64,000 bases of DNA from Promicromonospora sukumoe 327MFSha3.1 (GCF_000385135.1 NZ_ARQM01000011.1:620001-684000); one strand, 5' to 3'. Shown: positions 47,058 through 56,541, counted from the stretch's first letter. The notes: generated from the sequence alone by a model not told the origin. Numbers and translations are program-made.

Positions 47058-48107
47058 TTACTGGAGCTCCGGGATGACCTGCTTCTCGAAGAGCTCCAGG
47101 CCGCTGGTGTCGTAGGCCGCCTCCTGGAAGTACGTGATCGCGTACTCCAGGCCGCGCGCGCCCATGCCCTGCAGCCGCTCGACGATCTGCTCCGGCGTGC
47201 CGACCAGGAGCCCGCCCCGCCAGTTCGTGATCTCCCGGTCCGCCTTGCCGGGCACCGACTTGCGCAGGTGCGCCTCGATCCAGTCCAGCCGCTCGGCGAC
47301 CTCGGCGTCGTTCTCGCCGATCACCACGTTGTAGTTCGTGGACCGCGTGATCTCGCCGAAGTCCCGCCCCACGTCCTTGCAGTGCGCCTCGAGCACGCCC
47401 GACTTGTGGGTGAAGCCCTCGGGCGACCCGTCGAAGTTGGTGTACTGCGCGTGCTGCGCGGCGATGCGCAGCGTCTTCTGCTCGCCGCCGCCCGCGATCC
47501 ACAGGGGGATGGACGGGACCTCGGCGCCGCCGTCGCCCACCGGGAGCTGCTGCAGCGGCTGCGGGTAGCAGAGCGCGCCGTCGACCTGGTAGCGCTTGCC
47601 CTCGAAGGTGCCCGAGGAACCGGTGCGCCACATGCTCGACATGATCTGCACGCCCTCGTCGAGCGCGCGCAGGCGCTCGCCCGCCGTGGGGAAGCCGTAG
47701 CCGTAGGCCCGCCACTCGTGCTCGTACCAGCCGGCCCCGATGCCCATCTCGATGCGCCCGCCGGAGATCGTGTCGATCGTCGAGGCGACCTTCGCCAGGT
47801 AGGTCGGCTCCCGGTAGGCCATGCAGGTGCACATCTGGCCCAGGCGGATGCGCTGGGTCGCCGCCGCGAACGCGGCCATCAGGGACCACGCCTCGTGCGT
47901 GGCCTCGGTCGAGGGCTCTGGCGTGGTGTGGAAGTGGTCGTACACCCAGGCCGACTCCCAGGCGAACTCGCCGCCGGGGACGGCCTCGCCCGCGGCCTGG
48001 TTCTCGGCGCGGTGGACGAGGGAGAGCATGGTGGCCCACTGGTCGGCGGGCGCGACGTCGACCAGGTCGAAGCGCCAGCCCTGCGGGATGAAGAGTCCGA
48101 ATCGCAT
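47058..48107 (-). CDS. LLM class flavin/F420-dependent oxidoreductase
   Basis: 349 residues, a luciferase-like TIM barrel. It begins MRFGLFIPQGWRFDLV. RIRLGQMCTCMAYREP, GRIEMGIGAGWYEHEW and IPLWIAGGGEQKTLRIAA are family blocks that form the cofactor site. The actinobacterial members of this group mostly use F420; cofactor and substrate here are inferred only to family level. Confidence 0.9.
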   Translation of the reverse strand: MRFGLFIPQGWRFDLVDVAPADQWATMLSLVHRAENQAAGEAVPGGEFAWESAWVYDHFHTTPEPSTEATHEAWSLMAAFAAATQRIRLGQMCTCMAYREPTYLAKVASTIDTISGGRIEMGIGAGWYEHEWRAYGYGFPTAGERLRALDEGVQIMSSMWRTGSSGTFEGKRYQVDGALCYPQPLQQLPVGDGGAEVPSIPLWIAGGGEQKTLRIAAQHAQYTNFDGSPEGFTHKSGVLEAHCKDVGRDFGEITRSTNYNVVIGENDAEVAERLDWIEAHLRKSVPGKADREITNWRGGLLVGTPEQIVERLQGMGARGLEYAITYFQEAAYDTSGLELFEKQVIPELQ

Positions 48108-48113
48108 GGCCCG

Positions 48114-48119
48114 ACCCTA
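48114..48119 (-). promoter_or_regulatory. -10 box for the leaderless LLM gene
   Basis: On the minus strand TAGGGT is followed by 6 nt and then the ATG at 48107. Confidence 0.6.
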
Positions 48120-48206
48120 TGCCGACGACGTTCGACCAGGGGAGGGGTGGTCGAAATTGTCGGGTTTCGGTACCTCCGGTGCTGGTCGAGGCGGCAGGAT
48201 GGGGCT

Positions 48207-49964
48207 GTGAAAGACGCGTGGAGTTCCGACGAGGTACGAAAGGCCGAGGAGCCGCTGATCGCCGCCGGCGTGCCGCTCATGGCCAGGGCCGCGTACGCGC
48301 TGGCCCGGACGGTCCTGCGGGAGGTGGCGGCCCGTCCTGCCGGGAACCGTACGACCCGCCCGGCCGGTCGCCCTGCCGCCCGCCCGAGCGGCGTCCGCCT
48401 GCGGGGGAGCCTCGGCTCCGACGGCCTGCCCGGTACGGCCCGGGTGCGGCCCGCCCGCTCGGCAGAGACCCGCGGCGACGTGCGCGGCGCGCGCGCCCTG
48501 CTCCTCGTCGGCCCCGGCAACAACGGCGGCGACACCCTGTACGCCGGTGCGCACCTGGCGCGCCGGGGGATGTCGGTCACCGCGGTCCTCGTGTCCGCCC
48601 GCGCCCACGAGGAGGGCCTCGCGGCGTTCGAGGCCGCCGGCGGGCACGTGCAGCGGCTCGCCGACGTCCGGGTCCCGACCGTGGTCCAGTGGGCCCGCGC
48701 GTCCGACGTCGTGCTGGACGGCCTGGTCGGCGTCGGCGCCCGCGGCGCCCTGCGGCCGCCCGCCGGCGGCCTGGTCCGCGCCCTCGTCGAGGCCCGCGAG
48801 GCGGCCGGCCGCCGCTGGCCGTACACGGTCGCCGTGGACATCCCCAGTGGCATCGGCGTGGACGACGGCGTGGTGCCCGGCCCGGTGCTGCCCGCGGACC
48901 GCACGGTCACGTTCGGCGCGCTCAAGGCCGGGCTGCTGCTGCCCCCGGCGGCCCAGCTCGCCGGCACGGTCGAGCTGGTCGACATCGGCTTCCCCGACGT
49001 CTCGGTCACCGACCACTGGGCCGGCGCGGCCCAGCGCGTCACCCTCGGCCGGCACGCGATGCCCGGCACCGACACCGGCTCCGGCCGCGTGCGGCGCCTG
49101 GAGCCCGCCGACGTCGCCGCCCTCTGGCCCGCGCCCACCGCGCGCGACCACAAGTACACGCGCGGCGTCGTCGGGGTGGTCGCGGGCACGAGCACCTACC
49201 CGGGCGCGGCCGTGCTGGCCACGTCCGGCGCCGTGCGCGCCGGGGCCGGCATGGTGCGCTACCTCGGCCCCGAGGACGTCGGCACCCGCGTGCTGCTGGC
49301 CCGGCCCGAGGTGGTCGTGGCGGGCGGCCGCGTCCAGGCGTGGGTGCTGGGTCCCGGGCTCCCTGCCTTCGACCCGGAGGAGGGGCCCGACGACGACGGC
49401 CAGGCGCGTCGCGTCTTCGGGGCGCTCGCGGCGGTGACCGGCGTGCTGTCCGAGGACGTGACCGGCGGCCGGATGCCCGCCGTGATCGACGCGGGCGCGC
49501 TCACCATGCTGGAGCACCGGCTCCCGGCCTGGGCGGTGCTGACGCCCCACGCCGGCGAGCTGGCGGAGCTGCTGCAGGGCCTCGGGCACGAGGCCGACCG
49601 CGCGGCGGTCGAGGCGCGGCCTCTGCACTGGGCCCGCACCGCGCACCAGGCGACCGGCGCGACCGTGCTGCTCAAGGGTGCGGTCACGGTCGTGGCCGGC
49701 CCCGGCGGCGCCTACGCGCAGGCGGACGCCCCGCCGTGGACGGCGACCGCGGGCGCGGGCGACGTCCTGGCCGGGATCCTCGGCACGCTCCTGGCCGGCC
49801 GCTCCGCCGACGTGGTCGCGGACGAGACCCTCGCGGCCCGCCTTGCGGCGGCCGCCGTGCTGGTGCACGGCCGGGCCGCGGCGCGCGCGTCGGCGGGCGG
49901 GCCGGTCGCCGCGCTGGAGATCGCCCGCGCGGTGCCCGCGGTGATCGCCGAGCTCCTGGGCTGA
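48207..49964 (+). CDS. nnrD: Bifunctional NAD(P)H-hydrate epimerase / ADP-dependent dehydratase
   Basis: 585 residues from GTG 48207. It repairs hydrated NADH and NADPH. The N-terminal YjeF epimerase domain has GPGNNGGD at 102-109 and AVDIPSGIGVDDG; the C-terminal dehydratase domain (from about residue 300) has GVVAGTSTYPGAAVLA and AGAGDVLAG with D519. A stretch of about 50 Arg/Pro-rich residues (near 40-95) is inserted before the epimerase core. A CAGGAT box 6 nt before the GTG suggests a leaderless transcript. The longer open frame upstream is antisense to the LLM gene. A GC-rich hairpin closes the gene. Confidence 0.93.
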   Translation: MKDAWSSDEVRKAEEPLIAAGVPLMARAAYALARTVLREVAARPAGNRTTRPAGRPAARPSGVRLRGSLGSDGLPGTARVRPARSAETRGDVRGARALLLVGPGNNGGDTLYAGAHLARRGMSVTAVLVSARAHEEGLAAFEAAGGHVQRLADVRVPTVVQWARASDVVLDGLVGVGARGALRPPAGGLVRALVEAREAAGRRWPYTVAVDIPSGIGVDDGVVPGPVLPADRTVTFGALKAGLLLPPAAQLAGTVELVDIGFPDVSVTDHWAGAAQRVTLGRHAMPGTDTGSGRVRRLEPADVAALWPAPTARDHKYTRGVVGVVAGTSTYPGAAVLATSGAVRAGAGMVRYLGPEDVGTRVLLARPEVVVAGGRVQAWVLGPGLPAFDPEEGPDDDGQARRVFGALAAVTGVLSEDVTGGRMPAVIDAGALTMLEHRLPAWAVLTPHAGELAELLQGLGHEADRAAVEARPLHWARTAHQATGATVLLKGAVTVVAGPGGAYAQADAPPWTATAGAGDVLAGILGTLLAGRSADVVADETLAARLAAAAVLVHGRAAARASAGGPVAALEIARAVPAVIAELLG

Positions 49965-49976
49965 GGGCGCCCACGA

Positions 49977-50008
49977 CGGCGGGGCGGGCCGGGCGGCCCG
50001 CCCCGCCG
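49977..50008 (+). terminator. Terminator after the NAD(P)HX repair gene
   Basis: A 14-bp all-GC stem (49977-49990 with 49995-50008) and a GGGC loop. Confidence 0.7.
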
Positions 50009-50061
50009 CGGCTCCCGCCGTCGGCCCGGCTCGCCGCGCCCCCGCCGGCGGCCGGCCCCGC

Positions 50062-50067
50062 TAGGCT
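50062..50067 (+). promoter_or_regulatory. -10 box for the hemerythrin-like gene
   Basis: TAGGCT lies 5 nt before GTG 50073 and 8 nt before ATG 50076, so the transcript should have no or almost no leader. Confidence 0.5.
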
Positions 50068-50075
50068 GGCCCGTG

Positions 50076-50540
50076 ATGAGTCAACGTGTCGTCGCCTGGG
50101 GGCAGGAGCTCCGCGAGATCCACCGGCGGCTGCGCGACGCCCTCGGCGTCGCACGAGCCGCCGTCGAGGACGGCGCGTCCGGCCCTGCGGCGACCCGCGA
50201 CCTCCAGCTCTACTGCGTCGGGTTCTGCGCCGCCCTGACGGGGCACCACCGCGCCGAGGACGCCACGCTGTTCGACGTCGTGCTGACCGCCCGGCCGGAC
50301 CTCGCGCCCGTGGTCGCCGACCTCAAGCGGGACCACTCCATGCTCGACCACCTCCTGGGCGAGCTGGAGCGCGCCGCGCTGTCCGGCGAGGACCGGGACG
50401 TGCTGCTGCGGCACCTGGACGGCATCGACGCCGTCATGGAGACGCACTTCCGGTACGAGGAGAAGAAGCTCGTCCCCGTGCTCGACGACGCCGACCGGCC
50501 GGCGTCCGACGCGCAGGCGCTGCTCGGCCCGCTGGCCTGA
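50076..50540 (+). CDS. Hemerythrin-like domain protein
   Basis: 154 residues (ATG 50076; GTG 50073 is equally near the -10 box). The four-helix bundle histidines and carboxylates are at EIHRRL, GHHRAED, KRDHSMLDHLL and ETHFRYEEKKL, consistent with a di-iron site. Such proteins sense or bind oxygen, nitric oxide or iron. There is no signal peptide. An AT-richer gap follows. Confidence 0.82.
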   Translation: MSQRVVAWGQELREIHRRLRDALGVARAAVEDGASGPAATRDLQLYCVGFCAALTGHHRAEDATLFDVVLTARPDLAPVVADLKRDHSMLDHLLGELERAALSGEDRDVLLRHLDGIDAVMETHFRYEEKKLVPVLDDADRPASDAQALLGPLA

Positions 50541-50560
50541 CGCCACCCTCTGCCGAATTG

Positions 50561-50580
50561 GGCATTCCGGATTTATTTCC
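50561..50580 (+). promoter_or_regulatory. Motif shared by the LuxR and surface-protein genes (copy 1)
   Basis: GGCATTCCGGATTTATTTCC lies about 170 bp before the LuxR gene. It matches 17 of 20 bases at 53224-53243, upstream of the surface protein. Here TTCCGG and CCGGAA also form a weak hairpin. Confidence 0.45.
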
Positions 50581-50728
50581 GGAAGGCAGGCCTTTATCCC
50601 GGCTGCCCGAGTTGTGCCAGGTAGGAGGGTAATTTCCTCGTATCACAGGCACGAACTGCACGATTTATCTCTTGTCATAGACTCTCGACGCGCTCCGATC
50701 AATATTCATGCAATTCAGGGGAATTGGG

Positions 50729-53176
50729 GTGTGCGTGCTATCTAGCTACGGGCCTTCCGCGGCCATGTCGCCGACGACTTCGGAGGCAGGACAGAGCCAG
50801 GCGGGCGGCAGGGGGAGGGGCCACGTGGTCCACGGGCGGGACAGAGAACTGCGGGTCATCGGGCATTTCGCGACCGACCTGGACCCGACGGTCCTGGTCG
50901 TGCGCGGCCTGAGCGGCATCGGCAAGACGGCGACGGTCATCCGCGCGCTCAAGCAGGTCGGCGCGGGGTCGTCGGCGGTGCGCGTGGTCCGGCCGTGCTC
51001 GCCACGGCCCTCGGCGCACGACCTGGAGAACAGCAGGCGCATCGACCTGTCGGCCTGGTCCGTGCCCGACCACCTGGAGCACGACTCCGACTTCGACGCC
51101 GCGGGCTTCCTGCGCGCCGTCTCGGCCTGGGCGGGCGACGCCGGCACCGGGCCGCGTGTGCTCTTCGTCGACGACGTGGGCGTGCTCACCGCCGAGCGCG
51201 CACGCTGGCTGCAGCACCTGGCCGACGAGGCGTACGGGCAGGACTGGCGGGTGATCGCCGCCGTACGGAGCATCTCCGCCGAACCGCTCTCGGACGACGT
51301 CGAGGTGCTGGAGCTGGGCCCGCTGGACCGCGGCTCCCTGCGCCGCGTGCTCGACATGGAGCTGAGCGTCCCGGTCGCCGCCGACGTCGTGGAGCAGCTG
51401 CGCTGGTGGAGCGCGGGCAACCCTCGGATCGCCCTGGAGCTCGCCGGTGCGCTGAGCTCGGGCGAGCTGCGCGGGGACGCCGCCTGGTCCGGTCCCGAGG
51501 TCGTGGGCTCCGCTGCCCGGCGCGTCTACCGCGCGATGCTGGCGGGCCTCGACCCGGCCACCATGACCGCGCTCGCCGGCGCGCCGCTGGGCGCCGCGCC
51601 GCTCGGCGGGGCCGCCCTGGAGCGCCGGGACGCACGGTCCGCCGTGCGGCACCCGCTGCTGGCGCTGCTGTGCCGTGAGGCGCGCGGCGCGGAGGGGCAC
51701 GCCGACGTGCGGGACGCACAGGTCGCCGAGCGCGACGTGACCGGCGCGCACGCGGCGGAGCACATCCTCGACGGGCTGCACCTCGACGAGCTGCCGGCCC
51801 GCGCCTGGGCCGTCGTGGCCGCGGCCCCCGAGCCGCGCCTCGCGGCGCGCGCCGTCGGCGTCTCGCTGCTGACCGGGCGCACCTGGATGGACCACCGCGA
51901 CGGACCGCTGGTGCCCGACGGCGTCGGGCCGGAGTGGACCGACCACCTCTGGTGGCGCGACGCCGCCGAGATCCCCGCCGACGTGCGCGCCGCGGGCGCG
52001 CGCGTGGCGCTGACGCTGCTGCGGCTGGAGGGCACCGGCGAGCTGCCGGACCCCGGCGCGCTCCGCGCGGACCTTCGGCTGCTGGGGCCGACGCCCGGCC
52101 AGGACTGGGTGGGTGTCGAGATCCAGGTGCGTGCCCTGCTGATGCTGGGCGACGTCGTGGGCGCCCGCAGCCTGCTCGCCGACCACTCGGGCGCGGCGGC
52201 CCGGAGCACGGTCGCGGAGATCGTGGCCCGGGACCTCGCCGCGGCGCGGGTCGCGGCGTTCGACGGCCGCGCCGTCGATGTCCGGACCCACCTCGCGCAC
52301 GCGGCCGAGCTGCGGCCCTCGGTGGACGAGTGGCTGCCCGCGCGCGGGCTGCGTGCGGCGGCCGACGCCGTCGTCGACGGCACCGCCCCGGCCAGCACGA
52401 TGCCCGCCCAGGCGGGGAGCTGGTCGCCGCGGGCGCTGGGGGAGTACGCGGCCGACCTCGGCGCGGCCCACCTCGTGGTCGGACAGGCGGAGGGCGCGGT
52501 CGCGCTGCTGACCATCGCCCTGGAGCACTGTGCCTGGCCCTACCGCGGCCGCGTGCAGGTGCGCTGCGACCTGGTCGAAGCCGTCATGGCGTCCACGCCG
52601 CCCGGCCGGGTGGGACCCCGCGTCGAGCGGCTCCTCGAGGCGCCCGTGGCCCCCGAGGAGCGGTCGGCGGTCGACGTCGCCGCGGCCTGGTCCCGGCTGA
52701 GTGCCCTGCTGGCCGACGACGGCACGCCGTCACCCACCTTCGAGGCGGCGCTGCACGCGGCGCCCGTGCCCATGTCCCCCTGGCAGCGCGTGCGCATGCT
52801 GGTGGCCTACGGCCGGTACGCCGTGACACGCGGGGGCCGCGCGACGGGCACCGCGATGCTCGACGAGGCCCGGACGCTGGTCCGGCTCGCGGGTATGGCG
52901 GGCTGGCTGCGCGGGATCGACGTGTTCCTCGCCGAGACGGACGAGAGCGGCGCGGCCGGCCCCGAGTGGGAGGTGCTGGGCAGGCACGAGCGGGAGATGG
53001 TCCGGCTCGCGGTGCACGGCGCGACCAACTCCCAGATCGCCCAGGCCACGTTCGTGTCCGAGCGGACCGTCGTGAACCGGCTGCGGCAGGCCTACACGAC
53101 CCTCGGCATCCGCGACCGGCGCGATCTGGTCCGGCTCGCGGAGACCCGGCCGCCCGCCTGGCTCGCCGGCGGGTAA
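50729..53176 (+). CDS. Large ATP-binding LuxR-family transcriptional regulator
   Basis: 815 residues from GTG 50729 (CAGGGG at 7 nt); ATG 50708 and ATG 50765 are alternatives. The order is an AAA/NACHT-like ATPase with P-loop GLSGIGKT (60-67) and Walker B VLFVDD, a long Ala-rich helical repeat region, and a C-terminal LuxR helix-turn-helix in the last 65 residues (ATNSQIAQATFVSERTVVNRLR). This is the LAL/MalT-like layout, in which a ligand and ATP drive DNA binding. The upstream gap is AT-rich with TTGTCA and TAGACT boxes. It is followed by the surface-protein gene, a likely target. Confidence 0.85.
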   Translation: MCVLSSYGPSAAMSPTTSEAGQSQAGGRGRGHVVHGRDRELRVIGHFATDLDPTVLVVRGLSGIGKTATVIRALKQVGAGSSAVRVVRPCSPRPSAHDLENSRRIDLSAWSVPDHLEHDSDFDAAGFLRAVSAWAGDAGTGPRVLFVDDVGVLTAERARWLQHLADEAYGQDWRVIAAVRSISAEPLSDDVEVLELGPLDRGSLRRVLDMELSVPVAADVVEQLRWWSAGNPRIALELAGALSSGELRGDAAWSGPEVVGSAARRVYRAMLAGLDPATMTALAGAPLGAAPLGGAALERRDARSAVRHPLLALLCREARGAEGHADVRDAQVAERDVTGAHAAEHILDGLHLDELPARAWAVVAAAPEPRLAARAVGVSLLTGRTWMDHRDGPLVPDGVGPEWTDHLWWRDAAEIPADVRAAGARVALTLLRLEGTGELPDPGALRADLRLLGPTPGQDWVGVEIQVRALLMLGDVVGARSLLADHSGAAARSTVAEIVARDLAAARVAAFDGRAVDVRTHLAHAAELRPSVDEWLPARGLRAAADAVVDGTAPASTMPAQAGSWSPRALGEYAADLGAAHLVVGQAEGAVALLTIALEHCAWPYRGRVQVRCDLVEAVMASTPPGRVGPRVERLLEAPVAPEERSAVDVAAAWSRLSALLADDGTPSPTFEAALHAAPVPMSPWQRVRMLVAYGRYAVTRGGRATGTAMLDEARTLVRLAGMAGWLRGIDVFLAETDESGAAGPEWEVLGRHEREMVRLAVHGATNSQIAQATFVSERTVVNRLRQAYTTLGIRDRRDLVRLAETRPPAWLAGG

Positions 53177-53487
53177 CTTCCGAGCGCAGATTTTTCACCC
53201 GCTCGCGCGGCTGTTTTTCACCCGGCATTCCGGACTTCTTTCGCTTCTCTCCGGCATTGTGCGTACGCCTGCTTTTGGCGCGCCTCGAATCGTCTCGAAC
53301 GCAGTTGCGGTTGCGTTCGATTGCGTCAGCGCACGATTACCGCTCTGCCTGGCAGGCGGCTGAGAACCACTGTTCCCTGAGGGCCGGGAGCCGGTGCGCC
53401 TCATGCGACCGCCCCGAAGATCCGGACGTGATCACGTACCGATCCGGACGCTTTTTCTTAAGCGCGAATGTGGAGGAGTGAGTTCCG
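53177..53487 (+). promoter_or_regulatory. Intergenic control region of the surface-protein gene
   Basis: This 311-bp gap is lower in GC than its neighbours and holds no gene. It contains two TTTTTCACCCG direct repeats (53191 and 53214), the 20-bp motif shared with the LuxR gene (53224-53243), two GATCCGGACG direct repeats 22 bp apart (53419 and 53441), and between them the 12-bp palindrome ACGTGATCACGT (53426-53437). The strong GGAGGAG site at 53472-53478 serves the TTG start. Confidence 0.55.
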
Positions 53488-56448
53488 TTGAACCCAACGC
53501 AAGTACCGTCACGCCGTCGAAGGGGTGGCCTCGTACTGCGCCGATCTCTGGTGACGGTCGCGGCTTCGGCCCTTGTGGTTACCGCCACGGGTCTGCCGGC
53601 AGTCGCCGCCGTTGACAGCTACCCGGACGAGCCGTCGGAGGCCGCTGCGAGCGTCCTCGACTCGACGCTCTTCAAGAAGGCGCTGGCAGCAGCCGCCTAC
53701 TCCGAGGCCGGCTCGGTCTCGAACGCAGGCCCGAACGAGGGCAACCTGAACGTCGAGCTGCTCGGCTCGGAGCTCGTTCACCTCGGTGACGTCGAGGTCC
53801 GCCTCGACGAGATCCTGGACTTCGGTCAGCTCGGTGCGCTCGCCAGCCGCAGCGAGGCCTCGGGTCCGCTCGACGCCCACGCGATCTCCGGCCTGGCCGG
53901 CGCCGACGGCGGCGTGACCCTGGACGGCGAGACCGACGACTTCGGCAAGGCGACCGTGGACGTCCTGTCCGTCGCGCGCCTGCTGGGCGTCGACGGCCTC
54001 ACGGACCAGATCGTCGACCAGCTCCTGCTCGAGGCAGGCGCCGGCGCGGCCGAGGTCAAGGCCGAGGACGGCGTCATCCTGGACCAGGACGGCGTGGGTG
54101 GCCCCGGCCAGTACCGCGTCGCCGACCTGGACCTGACGCTGCACTCCCCGGTCATCGAGGACGCTGCCTCGTCGATCTACGACATCGGTGGCACCATCGA
54201 CACCACCGTCGAGGACCTCGTCAACGAGAACCTGGACGAGAGCGCCCTGACCGGCCTCTTCGACGCGATCCCTGGCGTTCCGACGCCGTCGATCACCGTC
54301 GACAGCAACATGCAGGAGAACCTGTTCCAGTCCGTCGTGGGCGAGCCGATCACCTCGAAGAACCAGCTCATCACGATCGACCTGTCGACCGGCCAGCTCG
54401 AGGTGCACCTCGACAAGCTCGTGGACGGCCCGAACGAGGGTGGCATCAACGCGCTCGACCCGAACACCGAGCTCATCGACGACACGACCTACCCGCTGAT
54501 CGCGGAGACCGTGCACGAGCTGATGGAGGACATCACCAACATCCTCATCGGCGCGATCGAGGACTCGCTGAACTCGGTGACGATCAACATCGCCTTCACC
54601 GACGAGAGCCCGCTGGGCAACCTCGACGTCTCGTGGTCGCTGCCGCTGGCAGACGCCGTGAACGGCAACTTCCCCGAGGCCGTGAACAACAGCACGGGCA
54701 CGATGGCCCCGGTCGCCGAGCTCCTGGTCGGCACCATCAACACGGTGGGCCCGGCCCTGGCGCCGATCCTGGCCCCGGTCTACGACCTGCTGATCAGCGA
54801 CGAGGGTGACAACATCTTCGACCTGCTGATCAACGACCTGAAGACCGACGCCATCACGAAGCCGCTCCGCGAGCTGCTCTCGCCGGTGTTCGACGTCCTG
54901 TCGCAGGTGCTGTCGATCACGATCAACCGCCAGGTCATGACCGAGGGCGTTGCCCCGACGTCGACCAAGGCCGCTGCTGCCGAGACCTCCTTCGAGCTGT
55001 CGGCGCTGAGCATCGCCCTGCTGCCGGCCAACGAGGTCGCACGCATCAACCTGGGCAACGCCGCCGTCCGCATCGGCGGCGACGACGGTGGCTCGGGCGA
55101 GATCGACCCGACCCTGACCGCCGTGCCGGCCTCGGTCGCGCCCGGTCAGTCGACCGTCGCGACCGGTGAGGGCTACACGCCGGACTCGACCGCGACCGTC
55201 CAGCTCACCGACCCCGAGGGCAACCCCGTGGGTGACGCGATCGCCGTCGACACCGACTCCGAGGGCGGCTTCAGCACCCCGGTGCCGGTCCCGTCCGACG
55301 CCGAGCTCGGTGACTACACGGTCGTCGGCACCGACGACACCACCGGTGAGGCCGCCGAGGCCCCGCTGGCAGTCGTCGCCGGTTCCGACATCTGCGCCAT
55401 GGACCCGACCCTGACGGTCGAGCCCAACGCCGCCTACCCGGGCGACACCGTCTCCGTCGTGGGTCAGGGCTTCCCGGCCGGCGTGCCGGTCACGGTCCAG
55501 CTGCGCGACGCCGAGGGCAACCCGGTCGGCGACCCGATCACGGTCACCCCGGACGAGGCCTGCGGCTTCATCACCGACCTCACGGTTCCCGAGGACGCCG
55601 AGCCCGGCGACCACGTCGTGGGCGCGGAGCCGGAGGACGGCAGCGAGGGTGCCGAGGCACCCCTGGAGATCCTCGACCCGGGCACCAACAACCCGGGCGA
55701 GTGCACGGACCCGGCCATCACGGCCGACCCGACCATGGTCCGCGCGGGCGAAGAGGTGACCATCACCGGTACCGGCTTCCCGGCCGGCGCCAACGTCACC
55801 GTGCAGCTCCAGACCACCGACGGTGAGAAGATCGGCAAGCCGGTCACCGTGAAGGTGGACGAGGACTGCGGCTTCACCACCCCGATCACCGTCCCCGAGG
55901 ACACCCCGCCGGGCGTCATCATCGTGGACGCGCAGCCGGACGACGGCAGCGAGGGCGCGCAGACGCCGATCGCCGTCATCGAGACGGTCGGTGGCGACGG
56001 GCGCGACCTGACGGCGCGCTTCGAGAACCCGACCGCCCAGCGGGGCGACGAGCAGACCTTCTACGCCTCGGGCTTCGAGCCCGGTGAGGTCGTCGTGGGC
56101 CTGATCAACTCGGAGAGCTTCGCGCTCCAGGCCCAGGAGGCCGACGCCGAGGGCAACGTCCAGTGGACGTTCACCGTCGACGAGCGGCTCGACCTGGGTG
56201 AGCACCAGGGCATCGCGGTCAGCACCGAGCAGGGCGACTCCGCGTCGGCCACGTTCGAGGTCGTCGCCGGCGCTGGTGGCAACGGTGACGGCGGTCTCGC
56301 CTCCACCGGTGCGAACGTCGGCATCCTGATCGGTGCGACGGTGCTGCTCCTCGGCGCCGGTGCGGTCATGATCAAGCGTCGCCGCGAGATCAGCCAGGCC
56401 TTCGCCACCGCGATGGGCCGCCTGTCCGACGACTCGCGTTCCGCCTGA
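53488..56448 (+). CDS. LAXTG-anchored surface protein, choice-of-anchor G type
   Basis: 986 residues from TTG 53488 (GGAGGAG at 9 nt). A signal peptide (1-41, cut after AVAA) precedes an anchor-G-type domain to about residue 530 (NLNVELLGSELVHLGDV, YRVADLDLTLHSP, LITIDLSTG). Four Ig-like repeats follow, starting near 540, 639, 741 and 840; the second and third have a Cys pair. LASTG at 937-941 with a hydrophobic helix and KRRR fits class E sortase anchoring. The cytoplasmic tail (about 22 residues) is unusually long. Composition is strongly acidic. A likely role is cell-surface adhesion or S-layer-like structure; no sortase gene is in the window. Confidence 0.88.
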   Translation: MNPTQVPSRRRRGGLVLRRSLVTVAASALVVTATGLPAVAAVDSYPDEPSEAAASVLDSTLFKKALAAAAYSEAGSVSNAGPNEGNLNVELLGSELVHLGDVEVRLDEILDFGQLGALASRSEASGPLDAHAISGLAGADGGVTLDGETDDFGKATVDVLSVARLLGVDGLTDQIVDQLLLEAGAGAAEVKAEDGVILDQDGVGGPGQYRVADLDLTLHSPVIEDAASSIYDIGGTIDTTVEDLVNENLDESALTGLFDAIPGVPTPSITVDSNMQENLFQSVVGEPITSKNQLITIDLSTGQLEVHLDKLVDGPNEGGINALDPNTELIDDTTYPLIAETVHELMEDITNILIGAIEDSLNSVTINIAFTDESPLGNLDVSWSLPLADAVNGNFPEAVNNSTGTMAPVAELLVGTINTVGPALAPILAPVYDLLISDEGDNIFDLLINDLKTDAITKPLRELLSPVFDVLSQVLSITINRQVMTEGVAPTSTKAAAAETSFELSALSIALLPANEVARINLGNAAVRIGGDDGGSGEIDPTLTAVPASVAPGQSTVATGEGYTPDSTATVQLTDPEGNPVGDAIAVDTDSEGGFSTPVPVPSDAELGDYTVVGTDDTTGEAAEAPLAVVAGSDICAMDPTLTVEPNAAYPGDTVSVVGQGFPAGVPVTVQLRDAEGNPVGDPITVTPDEACGFITDLTVPEDAEPGDHVVGAEPEDGSEGAEAPLEILDPGTNNPGECTDPAITADPTMVRAGEEVTITGTGFPAGANVTVQLQTTDGEKIGKPVTVKVDEDCGFTTPITVPEDTPPGVIIVDAQPDDGSEGAQTPIAVIETVGGDGRDLTARFENPTAQRGDEQTFYASGFEPGEVVVGLINSESFALQAQEADAEGNVQWTFTVDERLDLGEHQGIAVSTEQGDSASATFEVVAGAGGNGDGGLASTGANVGILIGATVLLLGAGAVMIKRRREISQAFATAMGRLSDDSRSA

Positions 56449-56504
56449 CGGACTGAGTCTCTGACGAAGCAGTAGACGGACGCAGCGGTCAGGCGTCCGA
56501 AGCA

Positions 56505-56541
56505 GACCGGCCCGGTGCGACCTCGTCGCACCGGGCCGGTC
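56505..56541 (+). terminator. Terminator after the surface-protein gene
   Basis: A perfect 17-bp stem (56505-56521 with 56525-56541) with a 3-nt loop. It separates this gene from the amine oxidase-like gene 54 bp later. Confidence 0.85.

Noticed and set aside
55105-56280. Ig-like repeats of the surface protein as a CRISPR or DNA repeat array
   Set aside because: The roughly 300-bp periodicity reflects protein domains with diverged codons, not exact DNA repeats with spacers.
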